Numbered from the stretch's first letter, positions 14,409 through 23,521 are shown. The stretch is DNA of 23,700 nucleotides from JAFIEN01 sp051859505 (GCA_051859505.1 JBHYFN010000056.1:1-23700), one strand, 5' to 3'. A program made the numbers and translations. Notes: generated by a model not told the origin, from the sequence alone.

Positions 14409-15539
14409 GGCCGGCACAAGCGCCCTTGCCGTCTGCTCGACCCGCAGGATCATATCAAGGATCAATGCGGCAGGGTCAAGGTTGACGGCCCGGCCATGCC
14501 GGATCCGGGCGCCCAGTTCCTGCTGCAGGCCGGCCCAGCGCCGGGCGGCATGATCGTCGGGGGACAGCCGCGCCAGAAGGCGGGCCTCGTGCGGGGCGCC
14601 CTGCGAGGAGGGCTCGCCCTGAATGCCCGCCCGGGCGCAGCGCGTGAGGAACAGGTCGATCAGATCCACCGTCAGGTCCAGTCGCGCCTCGGCCCCGCGG
14701 CCGGCGCAGGCCTCGGCCAGCCGGATCGCGCGGGGGCGGTCGATCCGGGGCAGACGCTCGAACAGCTCCACGATATCGCGGTAAAGCGCGGCCCCGTCGC
14801 CCGCCGCGAGCCGCACCGCCGCCCCCACCGATCCGCCGGTCAGGACAGCCGTCGCCTCGTCCGCCGCCACGGGCAGGCCCGCCGCCTCGAGTGCTGCGGC
14901 AAGGTCGGGCGCGGCGAGGGGCGAGAGGCGCAGCACCCGGCAGCGCGACCGGATTGTCGGCAGAAGGCGCATCGGCTGATGCGAGATCAGCAGGAGGGTC
15001 GTGCGGGCGGGCGGCTCTTCCAGCACTTTCAGAAGGGCGTTGGCCGCGTTCACGTTCATCTCGTCGGCGCAATCGACGATCACCACCCGACGCCCGCCAT
15101 CCGCCGCCGACATGCCGAAGAACCCGCGCAGGCGGCGCACCTCCTCGACCGTGATCTGGCTGCGCAGGCGGCCGGTCTTGTCGTCATGCCCGCGCCGGAT
15201 GACGACAAGGCGGGGATGCGCGCCCGAGAGGATCAGCCGGGCGTCGGGATGATCGGCCGCAATGTCAAGCGTGTCGGGCGGCGGCGGGGCGCCGAAGAGC
15301 CCGCCCCCGTCCTCGGGCGGGGTGGCCAGAAGGAAGCGCGCGATCCGGTAGGCGAGGGTGGCCTTGCCGATGCCGCGCGGCCCGGTGATGAGCCAGCCCG
15401 AATGCAGCCGGTCGGCGGTGAAGGCGGCCAGGAATTCGGCCTCGGCCGCGTCATGGCCAAAGATCCGGGCGGTTTCGCGCGGATGCGGGGCCTCGCCCGC
15501 GCGGTCGGGTTCCTCGGTGCTGTCCTGGTCCGCGCTCAT
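14406..15539 (-). CDS. holB: DNA polymerase III subunit delta'
   Basis: 377 residues, the delta' subunit of the clamp-loader complex that opens the sliding clamp during replication. The Walker A loop GPRGIGKAT (53-61) is followed by VVIVDCADEMNVNAANALLKVLEEPP, the Walker B-like and arginine-finger-adjacent segment, and by the SRC motif in TIRSRCRVLRL, which is diagnostic for clamp-loader subunits. The intact P-loop is the alphaproteobacterial state; the E. coli protein lacks a working one. Its ATG overlaps the tmk stop (ATGA), a conserved tmk-holB pairing. The C-terminus runs into the tandem duplication. Confidence 0.95.
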   Translation of the reverse strand: MSADQDSTEEPDRAGEAPHPRETARIFGHDAAEAEFLAAFTADRLHSGWLITGPRGIGKATLAYRIARFLLATPPEDGGGLFGAPPPPDTLDIAADHPDARLILSGAHPRLVVIRRGHDDKTGRLRSQITVEEVRRLRGFFGMSAADGGRRVVIVDCADEMNVNAANALLKVLEEPPARTTLLLISHQPMRLLPTIRSRCRVLRLSPLAAPDLAAALEAAGLPVAADEATAVLTGGSVGAAVRLAAGDGAALYRDIVELFERLPRIDRPRAIRLAEACAGRGAEARLDLTVDLIDLFLTRCARAGIQGEPSSQGAPHEARLLARLSPDDHAARRWAGLQQELGARIRHGRAVNLDPAALILDMILRVEQTARALVPA

Positions 15540-16222
15540 GGCCCGCCTCCGAACCTTTGGGCAAGGGCCTGCGCCAGGCTCTCGGCCACGGCCTGGGCCA
15601 CGTCTTCGGGCGTGCCGCTGCCGTCGATCGTGATGATCCGGTCGGGGTGATCGGCGGCCAGCGAAAGGAAGCCTGCGCGCAGGGCCTGTTGGAAGGAGAG
15701 GCCCATCTCCTCGAACCTGTCCTCGCCCGAGCGGCGGGCCAGGCCCCTCGCAAGCGCTGCGGCGGGGTCCATGTCGATCAGGACGGTCAGGTCGGGTTCG
15801 CAGCCGATCATCAGCTCATGCAGCCGGTCCACCGTTTCGCGCAGGTCGCCCCGGGCGGCGCCCTGATAGATCCGGGTCGAATCGGCGAAACGGTCGGTGA
15901 TCACGGCCTTTCCGGCGGCGATGGCGGGGCGGATGGTCTTTTCCAGATGGTCGCGCCGCGCCGCGGTGAAAAGCAGGATCTCGGTCTCGGGCGACCAGCG
16001 GTCGGGATCGCCGGTCAGAAGGAGGCCGCGGATCGCCTCGGCCCCCGGGCTGCCGCCGGGTTCGCGGGTCAGAAGAACCTCCGCCCCGGCGCCGGTCAGC
16101 CGTTCGGCCAGAAGCCGCGCCTGGGTGGATTTGCCCGACCCGTCGATCCCTTCGAAACTGATGAAGCGCCCGGCGGCCCGCTGCCCGATCCGCAGAGGCG
16201 TTTCCGTCATCGCGGGGCTCAC
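15536..16222 (-). CDS. tmk: Thymidylate kinase
   Basis: 228 residues; phosphorylates dTMP to dTDP with ATP in the cytosol for DNA synthesis. P-loop FEGIDGSGKST (23-33), REPGG and AEAIRGLLL, and VITDRFADSTRIYQG, which contains the DR(F/Y) motif, identify the enzyme. The frame starts with a GTG at 16222 that overlaps the carboxypeptidase stop (GTGA); an ATG four codons in (16210) is a second possible start. The 3' end overlaps holB. Confidence 0.96.
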   Translation of the reverse strand: MSPAMTETPLRIGQRAAGRFISFEGIDGSGKSTQARLLAERLTGAGAEVLLTREPGGSPGAEAIRGLLLTGDPDRWSPETEILLFTAARRDHLEKTIRPAIAAGKAVITDRFADSTRIYQGAARGDLRETVDRLHELMIGCEPDLTVLIDMDPAAALARGLARRSGEDRFEEMGLSFQQALRAGFLSLAADHPDRIITIDGSGTPEDVAQAVAESLAQALAQRFGGGP

Positions 16223-17430
16223 GCCTCGCCGACAAGCGAGGTGGCGGCACCCAGCACGCGCGACAGCAGGATCCGCCCGGCGGTCTGCACCCGGACGACA
16301 AAGCCGCCGGCGGCGACATCGGCCTCGGCCACGAGCGGCACGCGCATCTCGGGCATGCCCTCGCGGGCGATGACAAGCTCGCCCATCGGCTGGCCCGCGC
16401 TGACCGGGGCCGCGACCGGCCCCTGATGGATCGCGGTGGCGCTGGCCTCGGCCCCGCTGGCGCCGGCGGCCGTCAGCACCGGCACCAGAACGGCCAGATC
16501 CTCGGCCAGGACCAGCCCGACGCGCGGCGCCTCGCCCATCCAGACATCGGCCTCGGCCACCCTGGTCCCCGCAGGCCCCACCTCGCGCAGCGAAAACTGC
16601 CCGAAGGCCCAGTTGATGACCCGTTCGGCCTCGCTGCGCCTTGCGGCCTCGGACTCGAGGCCGGTGATGACAAAGATGATGCGGCGGTTGCCCTGCACGG
16701 CGGATCCGACAAGGCCGTATCCCGCCTCGTTCGTATGGCCGGTCTTGAGCCCGTCCCCCCCCAGACCAAGGCCCAGGATCGGATTGCGGTTGAGCGTGTT
16801 GGAGGGCACCCTGCCGTCAAAGGCGAATTCGGCTTCGGCGAAAAGCGGATAGAAGGTCGGATAATCGGTGATCAGCCGGTCGGCCAGGATCCCCAGATCG
16901 CGCATCGACATCACATGCCCCGCCGCCGGCCAGCCGCTGGCATTGCGGAAGGTGGAATTCATCATCCCCAACTCGCGCGCGCGTTGGGTCATCAGCTGGG
17001 CAAAGCCCTCTTCCGTGCCGTCGGGCGACAAGGCCTCGGCCAGCACCGCCGAGGCATCATTGCCCGACTGGATGATGATGCCGCGCAACAGGTCTTCGAC
17101 CCGGACCCTGTCGGTGGTGTTCAGGAACATCGACGAGCCGCCAAAGCTCATCGCATGTTCCGAAACCGGCAGGCGCTGGTCGATGTCGAGCCGGCCGCTC
17201 GCGACCGCTTCAAAGCCCATGTAGATCGTCATCAGCTTCGACATCGAGGCCGGCGGCAGCGGCAGATCGGCGTTCTTTTCCAGAAGCACCGTGCCTGTCG
17301 TGTGGTCGAGGACGAAGGCCGCCTCGGCCGCCGTCTCGAACCCCTGGGCGCGGGCGGGCAGGGCGGTCACTGTGAAGGCTGCCAGGATCAGGGGCAGCAG
17401 GGTAAGGCGCAGCAGGGTCAGGCGCAGCAT
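16219..17430 (-). CDS. D-alanyl-D-alanine carboxypeptidase (PBP5/6 family)
   Basis: 403 residues, a low-molecular-weight penicillin-binding protein that trims the terminal D-Ala of peptidoglycan stem peptides. It has a signal peptide (1-28, ending PARAQ). The catalytic motifs are SMSK (62-65), SGN (122-124) and KTG (229-231), in normal spacing. A C-terminal beta-domain (about 280-380) and an end segment ILLSRVLGAATSLVGEA compatible with an amphipathic membrane anchor follow. It lies 24 bases after the SPOR lipoprotein gene and its stop overlaps tmk. The pairing with a peptidoglycan-binding SPOR protein fits a cell-wall function. Confidence 0.95.
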   Translation of the reverse strand: MLRLTLLRLTLLPLILAAFTVTALPARAQGFETAAEAAFVLDHTTGTVLLEKNADLPLPPASMSKLMTIYMGFEAVASGRLDIDQRLPVSEHAMSFGGSSMFLNTTDRVRVEDLLRGIIIQSGNDASAVLAEALSPDGTEEGFAQLMTQRARELGMMNSTFRNASGWPAAGHVMSMRDLGILADRLITDYPTFYPLFAEAEFAFDGRVPSNTLNRNPILGLGLGGDGLKTGHTNEAGYGLVGSAVQGNRRIIFVITGLESEAARRSEAERVINWAFGQFSLREVGPAGTRVAEADVWMGEAPRVGLVLAEDLAVLVPVLTAAGASGAEASATAIHQGPVAAPVSAGQPMGELVIAREGMPEMRVPLVAEADVAAGGFVVRVQTAGRILLSRVLGAATSLVGEA

Positions 17431-17454
17431 CGCGGGCGGGCTCCCGGTCCGGTC

Positions 17455-18540
17455 TCAGTTTCTGACGAAATAGGCGTCGTTGAACCCCTCGGCCTTGACC
17501 CGTTCCAGAAGGCTCGCGCGTTCGGCGGTGCTTTGCGCGGGGCCGACCAGCACGCGCCAGAAGCTGCGGCCCTGGCTTTGCTGTTCGGTCACGCGGGCGG
17601 TCAGGCCCTTGGCGTTCATGTCGGCGGCAAGGCTTTGGGCATTGGCTTCGATGCTGAAGATGCCCAGCTGGATGAAGGGCCGGTCCACGGCCGAGGATGA
17701 AGCGGGCGCCGCAGGGGCGGGCGCGGCGGGGGCAGGCGCGGCAGCGGTGGCTGCGGCGGGGGCCGGGGCGGCGGTGACGGGCACGTTCTGCATGGCCGCC
17801 GCGGCGGCCGCGACCAGGGCCGCAGGGTCAAGCAGAGGTTCGTCCGAGACGGCGCGGGCGCTGTCGGGTGCGGTGGCCGGTGTGGGGGTGGCGGCGATGG
17901 TGGCCAGAGCCTCGGCCCCCAGCGGGGCGGCCCCTATGGGCGCGGCGTCCTGGGGTGCGGCGTCGAGCGTGGCGGAGGCGATCTCGGGCGCGGCCTCGAA
18001 GCTTTGGGTTTCGGCATCAATGGCGCTGGTCGCCTCGGTGGGCACCGGCTGGGCCGCCTCTTCGCGCCGCAGCGCCGTGACGTTGAGGTTGGCCGGCGCG
18101 CCCGCCAGCATCCCCAGCGCCTCGGCCGCGTCGGAACTGACCTGCAAGGGCGGGCCGGGATTGTCCCGCTCGCGCCGGAACAGGGCGCCGATCACGAAAT
18201 TCCCGTTCTCCTGATTGCGGATGATGACGCGCTCGGGCTGGGCCACATCGGGATGGGCCACCCAGACCCCGCCCAGCGAGGGGCGCCCGTCCCAGAGGCC
18301 CGATCCGGTCGTCTGAAAGATCTCGGGCGCCTCGACATCGGTTTCGACCAGCTGCACCGTCTGGGGGATGCCCGGCGTCACACCGTCGCCGCCGAAGGCA
18401 AGCTGGCCGTCCTCGCAGGCCGAGAGCGCCAGAACCGAGGCGCCGAGTGCCAGCGCGGCGACACCCCGCGCCTTGCGCCCTTCGCCCGCGTTCCGACACA
18501 TGACGCGCCGTGCCCGTCCGATCCCCAAGATCCCAGTCAT
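17455..18540 (-). CDS. SPOR domain-containing lipoprotein
   Basis: 361 residues. A lipobox LALSAC puts the lipidated Cys at 42 after an N-terminal basic stretch. A conserved globular part (about 50-165) is followed by a long Ala/Pro-rich low-complexity linker (about 170-287) and a C-terminal SPOR domain (288-361, starting PFIQLGIFSIEANAQSLA), which binds denuded peptidoglycan strands. It is probably an envelope lipoprotein acting in division or wall remodelling with the neighbouring carboxypeptidase. ATG 18540 has an AGGGGCAGG ribosome site; an internal ATG at codon 14 lacks one. The globular WDGRPSLGGVWVAHPDV region suggests an RlpA-like or uncharacterised domain. Confidence 0.9.
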   Translation of the reverse strand: MTGILGIGRARRVMCRNAGEGRKARGVAALALGASVLALSACEDGQLAFGGDGVTPGIPQTVQLVETDVEAPEIFQTTGSGLWDGRPSLGGVWVAHPDVAQPERVIIRNQENGNFVIGALFRRERDNPGPPLQVSSDAAEALGMLAGAPANLNVTALRREEAAQPVPTEATSAIDAETQSFEAAPEIASATLDAAPQDAAPIGAAPLGAEALATIAATPTPATAPDSARAVSDEPLLDPAALVAAAAAAMQNVPVTAAPAPAAATAAAPAPAAPAPAAPASSSAVDRPFIQLGIFSIEANAQSLAADMNAKGLTARVTEQQSQGRSFWRVLVGPAQSTAERASLLERVKAEGFNDAYFVRN

Positions 18541-18690
18541 GGCCTGCCCCTTTGCCCCTTTTCGTGCCGGCTTGCGTGCGTGGCCGGTGCCTGATGGCCC
18601 TGATCCGCACGGGTCCGATCCGCTGGGCCGACTGGCCTGACCGTTGATCCGGTTTTTGCAGCAGAACGCACCGACACCGTATTGCGGGCG

Positions 18691-18719
18691 AGACTAGCCG
18701 CAGAGATGCCGATTTGAAA
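18691..18719 (-). promoter_or_regulatory. Candidate sigma-70 promoter for the SPOR-dac-tmk-holB operon
   Basis: On the minus strand TTTCAA (18714-18719) and TAGTCT (18691-18696) are separated by exactly 17 bases. The predicted 5' leader to the SPOR start would be about 145 bases. Matches to consensus are modest, so this is only a candidate. Confidence 0.3.
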
Positions 18720-18723
18720 GATC

Positions 18724-18745
18724 ATCCGAAGCCGTTTCGGCGGAT
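18724..18745 (-). terminator. Bulged stem-loop downstream of the serine hydrolase
   Basis: ATCCG (18724-18728) can pair with CGGAT (18741-18745), with an alternative inner pairing CCGAA/TTCGG. It lies about 95 bases past the serine hydrolase stop and directly upstream of the promoter candidate. With only a short T-containing tail on the minus strand (GATCTTTC) it is a weak terminator candidate. Confidence 0.3.
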
Positions 18746-18838
18746 TTCCCCAAAGCGTGAAGCCCGGCGCCACCGCGCTGGGCCGGTCGCTCCGGGCCGG
18801 GGGTGCTTTGGTAGGTGCTTCGGGGTGTGCTCCGGGGG

Positions 18839-19999
18839 TCAGGAAAGCCGGCTTGCGGCGGCGTGGAGCGCGGCCAGAAGCGGGCGGGTGCGGCGGTGTT
18901 CTGGGTCGTCGCGCATGTCGCGCATGACATAGCTGAAGCCCAGGTTCAGCCCCGGCCAGGCCCCATGCGCCGAGCCGCCCGCCCCGCCATGGCCGAAGGC
19001 GTCAGGCGCCGGGCCCATCGTCATCCGGGCCGATTGCAGCTGGAACATCTGCCCGATGACCATGTCCTGCCCGATATAGGGGTCGTGAAAGCGGGCAAGC
19101 TCGGTCCGGGCGCGGGCGATGGTTTCGGGGCGCAGGATCGTGACCCCGTCCAGTGTGCCGCCCTGCGCCAGACAGGCATAGAACCGCGCCATCGAGGGCG
19201 CATCGGCAAGGCCGTTGGCGCCGGGGATCTCGGCCGCGTGATAGGCGCGGCTGTTCCAGTGAAAGTCGTCGCCCTCGAAGACCTTGGGATTGCCCCAGAT
19301 CGCATGCAGGACGGGATCGGCCTTCTGATCCTCGGTGAAGCCTTCGCCAAAGGGCTTCATCCCCGCCCCGATCCGCACCTTGCCGACCCGGGGCTCAAGC
19401 GCCTCGGGCAGGCCGATATGGGCGTTCAGACCCAGAGGCTCCGCGATCTCTTCGGCGAAGAACCGCCCCGCGCTGCGCCCGTCGATCCGCCGGATCAGCC
19501 CGCCCACCAGCCAGCCGATGGTCAGCCCGTGATAGCTGGCAAAGGCATCGGGGTCGCGGAACTGGGCCTGCGCGGCAAGGTGGTTCTCCATCGCCAGATC
19601 ATCGGTCAGATCGGCCGAGGTGAGTGGCGCGGCGATCCCCGGAAGCCCGGTCCGGTGCGACAGGACATGGCGCACCCGGATCCGTTCCTTTCCCTCGGCC
19701 GCGAATTCGGGCCAGTAGCGCGCGACAAAGGCATCGGGGTCAAGCTGGCCGCGTTCGATCAGGATCAGCGCGCAGGCGGCCACAAGGCCCTTGGTCCCGG
19801 AAAAGACCGGCATCAGCGTCTCGGGCGCCCAGGGCCGGCCCGCGTCGCAGTCGCCGCCGTAAAGATCCACCACCAGCGCGCCGTTGTGACAGGCGGCAAA
19901 GGCCGCGCCCGGATCGCCCTCTTCGGTGAAATTGCGGGCAAAGGCCTCGGCCACCGGCTCGAATCCGGGGGCGAGGCTGCGGGTGGTGATCTCTGCCAT
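18839..19999 (-). CDS. Serine hydrolase, class C beta-lactamase / EstB family
   Basis: 386 residues of the beta-lactamase-related serine hydrolase family. The nucleophile motif SGTK is at 67-70, the Tyr of the second motif is Y156 in SYHGLTIGWLVGG, and the third motif is GHGGAGGS (about 345-352), which replaces KTG. No signal peptide is visible, so it is probably cytosolic, which argues for an esterase or amide hydrolase rather than a true beta-lactamase. It lies 26 bases after the dehydrogenase-family gene with a GAAGGA ribosome site in between, so the two are likely cotranscribed. Natural substrate unknown. Confidence 0.9.
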   Translation of the reverse strand: MAEITTRSLAPGFEPVAEAFARNFTEEGDPGAAFAACHNGALVVDLYGGDCDAGRPWAPETLMPVFSGTKGLVAACALILIERGQLDPDAFVARYWPEFAAEGKERIRVRHVLSHRTGLPGIAAPLTSADLTDDLAMENHLAAQAQFRDPDAFASYHGLTIGWLVGGLIRRIDGRSAGRFFAEEIAEPLGLNAHIGLPEALEPRVGKVRIGAGMKPFGEGFTEDQKADPVLHAIWGNPKVFEGDDFHWNSRAYHAAEIPGANGLADAPSMARFYACLAQGGTLDGVTILRPETIARARTELARFHDPYIGQDMVIGQMFQLQSARMTMGPAPDAFGHGGAGGSAHGAWPGLNLGFSYVMRDMRDDPEHRRTRPLLAALHAAASRLS

Positions 20000-20008
20000 G
20001 CGGTCAGT

Positions 20009-20041
20009 CCTTCTTCAGTCATTCTTCAGGCCTTCTTCAGG
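20009..20041. repeat. Three 11-bp tandem repeats across the dehydrogenase stop
   Basis: Units 20009-20019, 20020-20030 and 20031-20041 share C(C/A)TTCTTCAG(G/T). The repeats cover the last codons and stop of the oxidoreductase gene and reach to within a few bases of the serine hydrolase start, supplying the GAAGG part of its ribosome site. Each unit carries a TGA on the minus strand. Confidence 0.8.
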
Positions 20042-20919
20042 CCGTTGGCGCTGGCGACGAAATCCACCAGATGCGGCACGTAATCCTCGGGCCCGTCGCC
20101 GCCACAGGCCAGCGCGCCGGCGTAGGAATTCTTCACCGCGCTGGCCAGATGCGTGCTGACCTCTGCGGCATTGGCCATCGATTCCACATAGCGCATGTCC
20201 TTGAACGCATTGCCAAGGGTGAAGCGATGCGCCTCGCGGTTGCCGTCGAGCGCATAGCCCATGAAGGTCTGGTAAAAGCCGCAATCCATCCGCCCGCCCC
20301 GGATCACGCTGTCGAAGGTTTCCACCGGAATGCCGACCTTGCGCGACAGGGCCAGCGCCTCGGCGTAAAGGGCCGCATAGCCCAGCGACAGGAAGTTGTT
20401 GAGAAGCTTCATCCGGTGCCCGTCGGCCAGACCGCCGATATGCACCGTCTTGCCGGCCCAGGCCGCAACGACGGGGGCGATCCGGTCGAACACCGCCTGA
20501 TCGGCGCCGACCATGCAGTCGAGCGCGCCCTCCCAGGCCTCTTTCGGGGTCCGGCTGAGGGGAGCATCGGCGAAATCCACGCCGATGGCGGCCAGATCGG
20601 CGGCGATGCGCGTGGTCTCGACCGGGTCAGAGGTCGAGCAGTCGATGATGACCGCGCCGCGCGCAAGGCCGGGCTTCAGCCCCTCGACCACGGCCGCAAC
20701 CTGGGGCGAGGCGGTCAGGCAAAGGACGACGATATCCGAGGCGCGGGCCAGCGCCTCCAGATCCGGCGCTTCGGTGGCCCCCCGGCCGACCAGATCCTCG
20801 ACAGCCTCGCGCTTTCGGTGGGCGATGACGGTCAGCGGCCATCCCTTTTCGACGATGTTCTTCGCCATGCCGTGGCCCATCAGGCCCGCGCCCACAAAGC
20901 CGATCCGTTCTTTGGTCAT
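20026..20919 (-). CDS. NAD(P)-dependent oxidoreductase, 3-hydroxyisobutyrate dehydrogenase family
   Basis: 297 residues of the beta-hydroxyacid dehydrogenase family. N-terminal Rossmann motif GFVGAGLMGHGMA (7-19) and an Arg35 after the second strand (IAHRK), which suggests preference for NADP(H). The substrate-binding segment is DCSTSDPVET (93-102) and the catalytic Lys is K171 in GHRMKLLNNF, with N175 as its partner. Such enzymes oxidise beta-hydroxyacids or reduce semialdehydes in the cytosol. A strong GAGGAGG ribosome site precedes ATG 20919. It is followed closely by the serine hydrolase gene, so the pair may act on the same ester-linked or amide-linked hydroxyacid; this is inference. Confidence 0.92.
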   Translation of the reverse strand: MTKERIGFVGAGLMGHGMAKNIVEKGWPLTVIAHRKREAVEDLVGRGATEAPDLEALARASDIVVLCLTASPQVAAVVEGLKPGLARGAVIIDCSTSDPVETTRIAADLAAIGVDFADAPLSRTPKEAWEGALDCMVGADQAVFDRIAPVVAAWAGKTVHIGGLADGHRMKLLNNFLSLGYAALYAEALALSRKVGIPVETFDSVIRGGRMDCGFYQTFMGYALDGNREAHRFTLGNAFKDMRYVESMANAAEVSTHLASAVKNSYAGALACGGDGPEDYVPHLVDFVASANGLKKA

Positions 20920-20979
20920 CCTTCGTCCTCCTCTGGTTGGGGCGGTCCTGCCGGGGCAGGCCGCGCCCGTTCCTCCCTC

Positions 20980-21028
20980 TCCGACAGACCCCAGGGGGCG
21001 GCCGGGGAACCTCAAGCGCTCTGTCGGA
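20980..21028. promoter_or_regulatory. 9-bp inverted repeat upstream of the dehydrogenase-hydrolase pair
   Basis: TCCGACAGA (20980-20988) and TCTGTCGGA (21020-21028) are perfect inverted copies with a 31-base spacer, in the 133-base gap before the oxidoreductase gene. The arms are far enough apart to be two operator half-sites around a promoter; a CTTGAG lies between them on the minus strand. A separate CCTGCC/GGCAGG stem (20947-20960) lies nearer the start codon. Confidence 0.4.
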
Positions 21029-21052
21029 AAGCGTGCACTGCCTGCGGCCGGG

Positions 21053-21394
21053 TCAGTCGACGACCCTGAACTTGCGCCCCTCCAGCACGCGCAGCACCGC
21101 GGCCAGATCATGGCCCCGGCGCAGCACCTGCCCCTCGGCGCCGATCACGGCATATTGGCCCTGGCGCAGCCGCAGCTTGGGGCGCTTCTCGATCCGGTAA
21201 AGCGGGTTCTCGGCGGTGCGCCGGAAGATCGAGAAGACCGCCACCTCGCGCAGGCAGGAAATGCCGTAGTCGCGCCATTCGCCCGCGGCCACGTGCCGGC
21301 CGTAGAGGCTGAGGATCAGGCTCAGTTCGGTTCGGTGAAACGCAACCTGTTCGGGCAGGGCCAGCGGGACGGGCGAGGGGGGCTGCGCAGTCAT
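21053..21394 (-). CDS. DUF2794 domain-containing protein
   Basis: 113 residues of the DUF2794 family, a small cytosolic protein found widely in alphaproteobacteria with no established function. The family's core is fully present: FHRTELSLILSLYGRHVAAGEWRDYGISCLREVAVFSIFRRTAENPLYRIEKRPKL, with the later GHDLAAVLRVLEGRK. It is near full family length. It starts at 21394 without an obvious ribosome site, and is separated by 111 bases from the I78-type gene upstream. Probably a housekeeping protein. Confidence 0.9.
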   Translation of the reverse strand: MTAQPPSPVPLALPEQVAFHRTELSLILSLYGRHVAAGEWRDYGISCLREVAVFSIFRRTAENPLYRIEKRPKLRLRQGQYAVIGAEGQVLRRGHDLAAVLRVLEGRKFRVVD

Positions 21395-21480
21395 GCCGAC
21401 AGGTTTGACACAATCGCTTCACAAATCAAGCGCCGCGATCCCGCAGCAGCCGAACGGGCGAGGGCGCCCAGCCCAGCTGC

Positions 21481-21497
21481 CCCGGGCCGCGCCCGGG
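21481..21497 (-). terminator. GC stem-loop after the I78-type inhibitor gene
   Basis: CCCGGGC (21481-21487) pairs with GCCCGGG (21491-21497) over a three-base loop, 8 bases after the stop codon at 21506 on the minus strand. There is no T-run after it, so it would be a non-canonical terminator or 3'-end stabiliser. Confidence 0.4.
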
Positions 21498-21505
21498 ACC
21501 AGCCG

Positions 21506-21844
21506 TCATCCGCAGAGGATATTGGTGATCAACCCGCTGCCGTCGACATAGAAATTGATCCGGTCTTCGCGGAAGTCCATCGTCACCGCGGTATCCGGCC
21601 GGATCACCCGGACCGGGCCGAGAATCATCAGCCTTTCCAGCGATGTCGCCGGCTGGCCGATCTGGCTGACATAGCGGTTCGCGTCGCAGGTGTCCTGATC
21701 GGGCGGCGGCAGGGCCGGCAGGATCGGCGGTTCGGACCCAGGCCCGCCGGGCGCCACCGAGGCGGGGTCGCAGGCGGCAAGTGCCAGGGGCAGGGCAAGG
21801 ACAAGGGCGCCGCGTGTGGCGATGCGTTTGGCGATGTGTTTCAT
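21506..21844 (-). CDS. I78 family peptidase inhibitor, lipoprotein
   Basis: 112 residues. An N-terminal signal with lipobox LALAAC gives the lipidated Cys at 25, then a Pro-rich spacer (31-49). The rest matches the potato-inhibitor-like I78 family: YVSQIGQPATSLERLMILGPVRVIRP, TMDFREDRINFYVD and a terminal CG, with Cys53 and Cys111 positioned to form a disulfide. Such proteins are thought to inhibit serine peptidases in the envelope. The true start is ATG 21844, because upstream sequence on the same frame overlaps the divergent ADH gene. It is transcribed divergently from that gene. Confidence 0.9.
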   Translation of the reverse strand: MKHIAKRIATRGALVLALPLALAACDPASVAPGGPGSEPPILPALPPPDQDTCDANRYVSQIGQPATSLERLMILGPVRVIRPDTAVTMDFREDRINFYVDGSGLITNILCG

Positions 21845-21885
21845 GCGCCAAATCTGCGCCTGGTGCAGGATTTGCGCAAGCGGAT

Positions 21886-21905
21886 ATTGCGGGGCCGGGC
21901 GCAAT
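21886..21905. promoter_or_regulatory. Inverted repeat in the divergent I78/ADH promoter region
   Basis: ATTGCG (21886-21891) and CGCAAT (21900-21905) form an inverted repeat with an eight-base GGGCCGGG spacer, and a separate TTGCGCAA palindrome lies 7-14 bases to its left (21872-21879). Both are between the two divergent start codons (21844 and 21969), a likely operator location. Formaldehyde-responsive control of class III ADH genes is known in this group, but the regulator here is not identified. Confidence 0.35.
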
Positions 21906-21968
21906 GGCATTGAACATGCGCCGTTTTTCGCCGAACCTGCGGCAAAGCACTTTCCGGGAGGATACATC

Positions 21969-23098
<1,130 letters not shown>

Positions 23099-23099
<1 letters not shown>

Positions 23100-23503
23100 T
23101 GCGCAAACCCCTGTTTCTGTGCGCGGTTCTGGCGGCAACGCCGGCGTTTTCCGAGGTGTATCCGCTTTCCTTCGTGACCGAGGCCGGCAGGCTTGACCTG
23201 TCGGCCAAGGATCTGGTCCGGGCCGAGCCGATGTATGACGACGCGAGCGCCCGCTGGGTCGTCGCCTTCACCCTGTCCCGCCCCGCCTCGCGGGAGTTTG
23301 CGGATCTGACGGGGGCTGCGGTGGGGCAGGTCATGGGCATCCATGTCTGCGGCAGGCTGCTTTCGGAACCCATCATCCGGGACCGCATCACCGGCGGACA
23401 AGGCATCGTTTCTGCCGACAGCTCTGCAGAGGCCACGATCCTGGCAGAAATGCTGCTGGGCCTTGCCGATTGCGCGCCCGGCTGGGAGGAGGCGGTGGGC
23501 TAG
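23099..23503 (+). CDS. Small secreted protein with a SecD P1-head-like domain
   Basis: 134 residues. Residues 1-18 form a Sec signal peptide (MRKPLFLCAVLAATPAFSE). The remainder (about 35-121) resembles the P1 head subdomain of the periplasmic part of SecD: WVVAFTLSRPASREFADLTGAAVGQVMGIHVCGRLLSEPIIRDRITGGQGIVS, then a SAEATILAEMLL helix. SecD's LDG turn is replaced by HVCG with Cys84, and a second Cys (125) follows. No membrane segment or other SecD domain is present. It starts in the ADH stop codon and is thus coupled to formaldehyde detoxification. Function unknown; fold by recognition only. Confidence 0.85.
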
Positions 23504-23521
23504 TCCAAGCGCCAGTGACCG

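Larger units (their letters stand above)
18541..18838. other. Intergenic region of 298 bases with candidate promoter and hairpin
   Basis: No coding gene was supported here. It holds the ribosome site of the SPOR gene, the promoter candidate at 18691-18719 and the stem-loop at 18724-18745, both listed separately. The stretch next to the serine hydrolase stop (18780-18838) is G-rich with GGTGCT and CGGGG repeats and no clear terminator. Confidence 0.6.

Noticed and set aside
18541..18838. A small RNA or short gene in the 298-base gap
   Set aside because: No frame with a ribosome site and sensible codon use was found, and the visible stem-loop is too weak to call an RNA gene.
18839..19999. Serine hydrolase as an antibiotic-resistance beta-lactamase
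   Set aside because: No signal peptide and the third motif is HGG rather than KTG; an esterase-like role is more likely.
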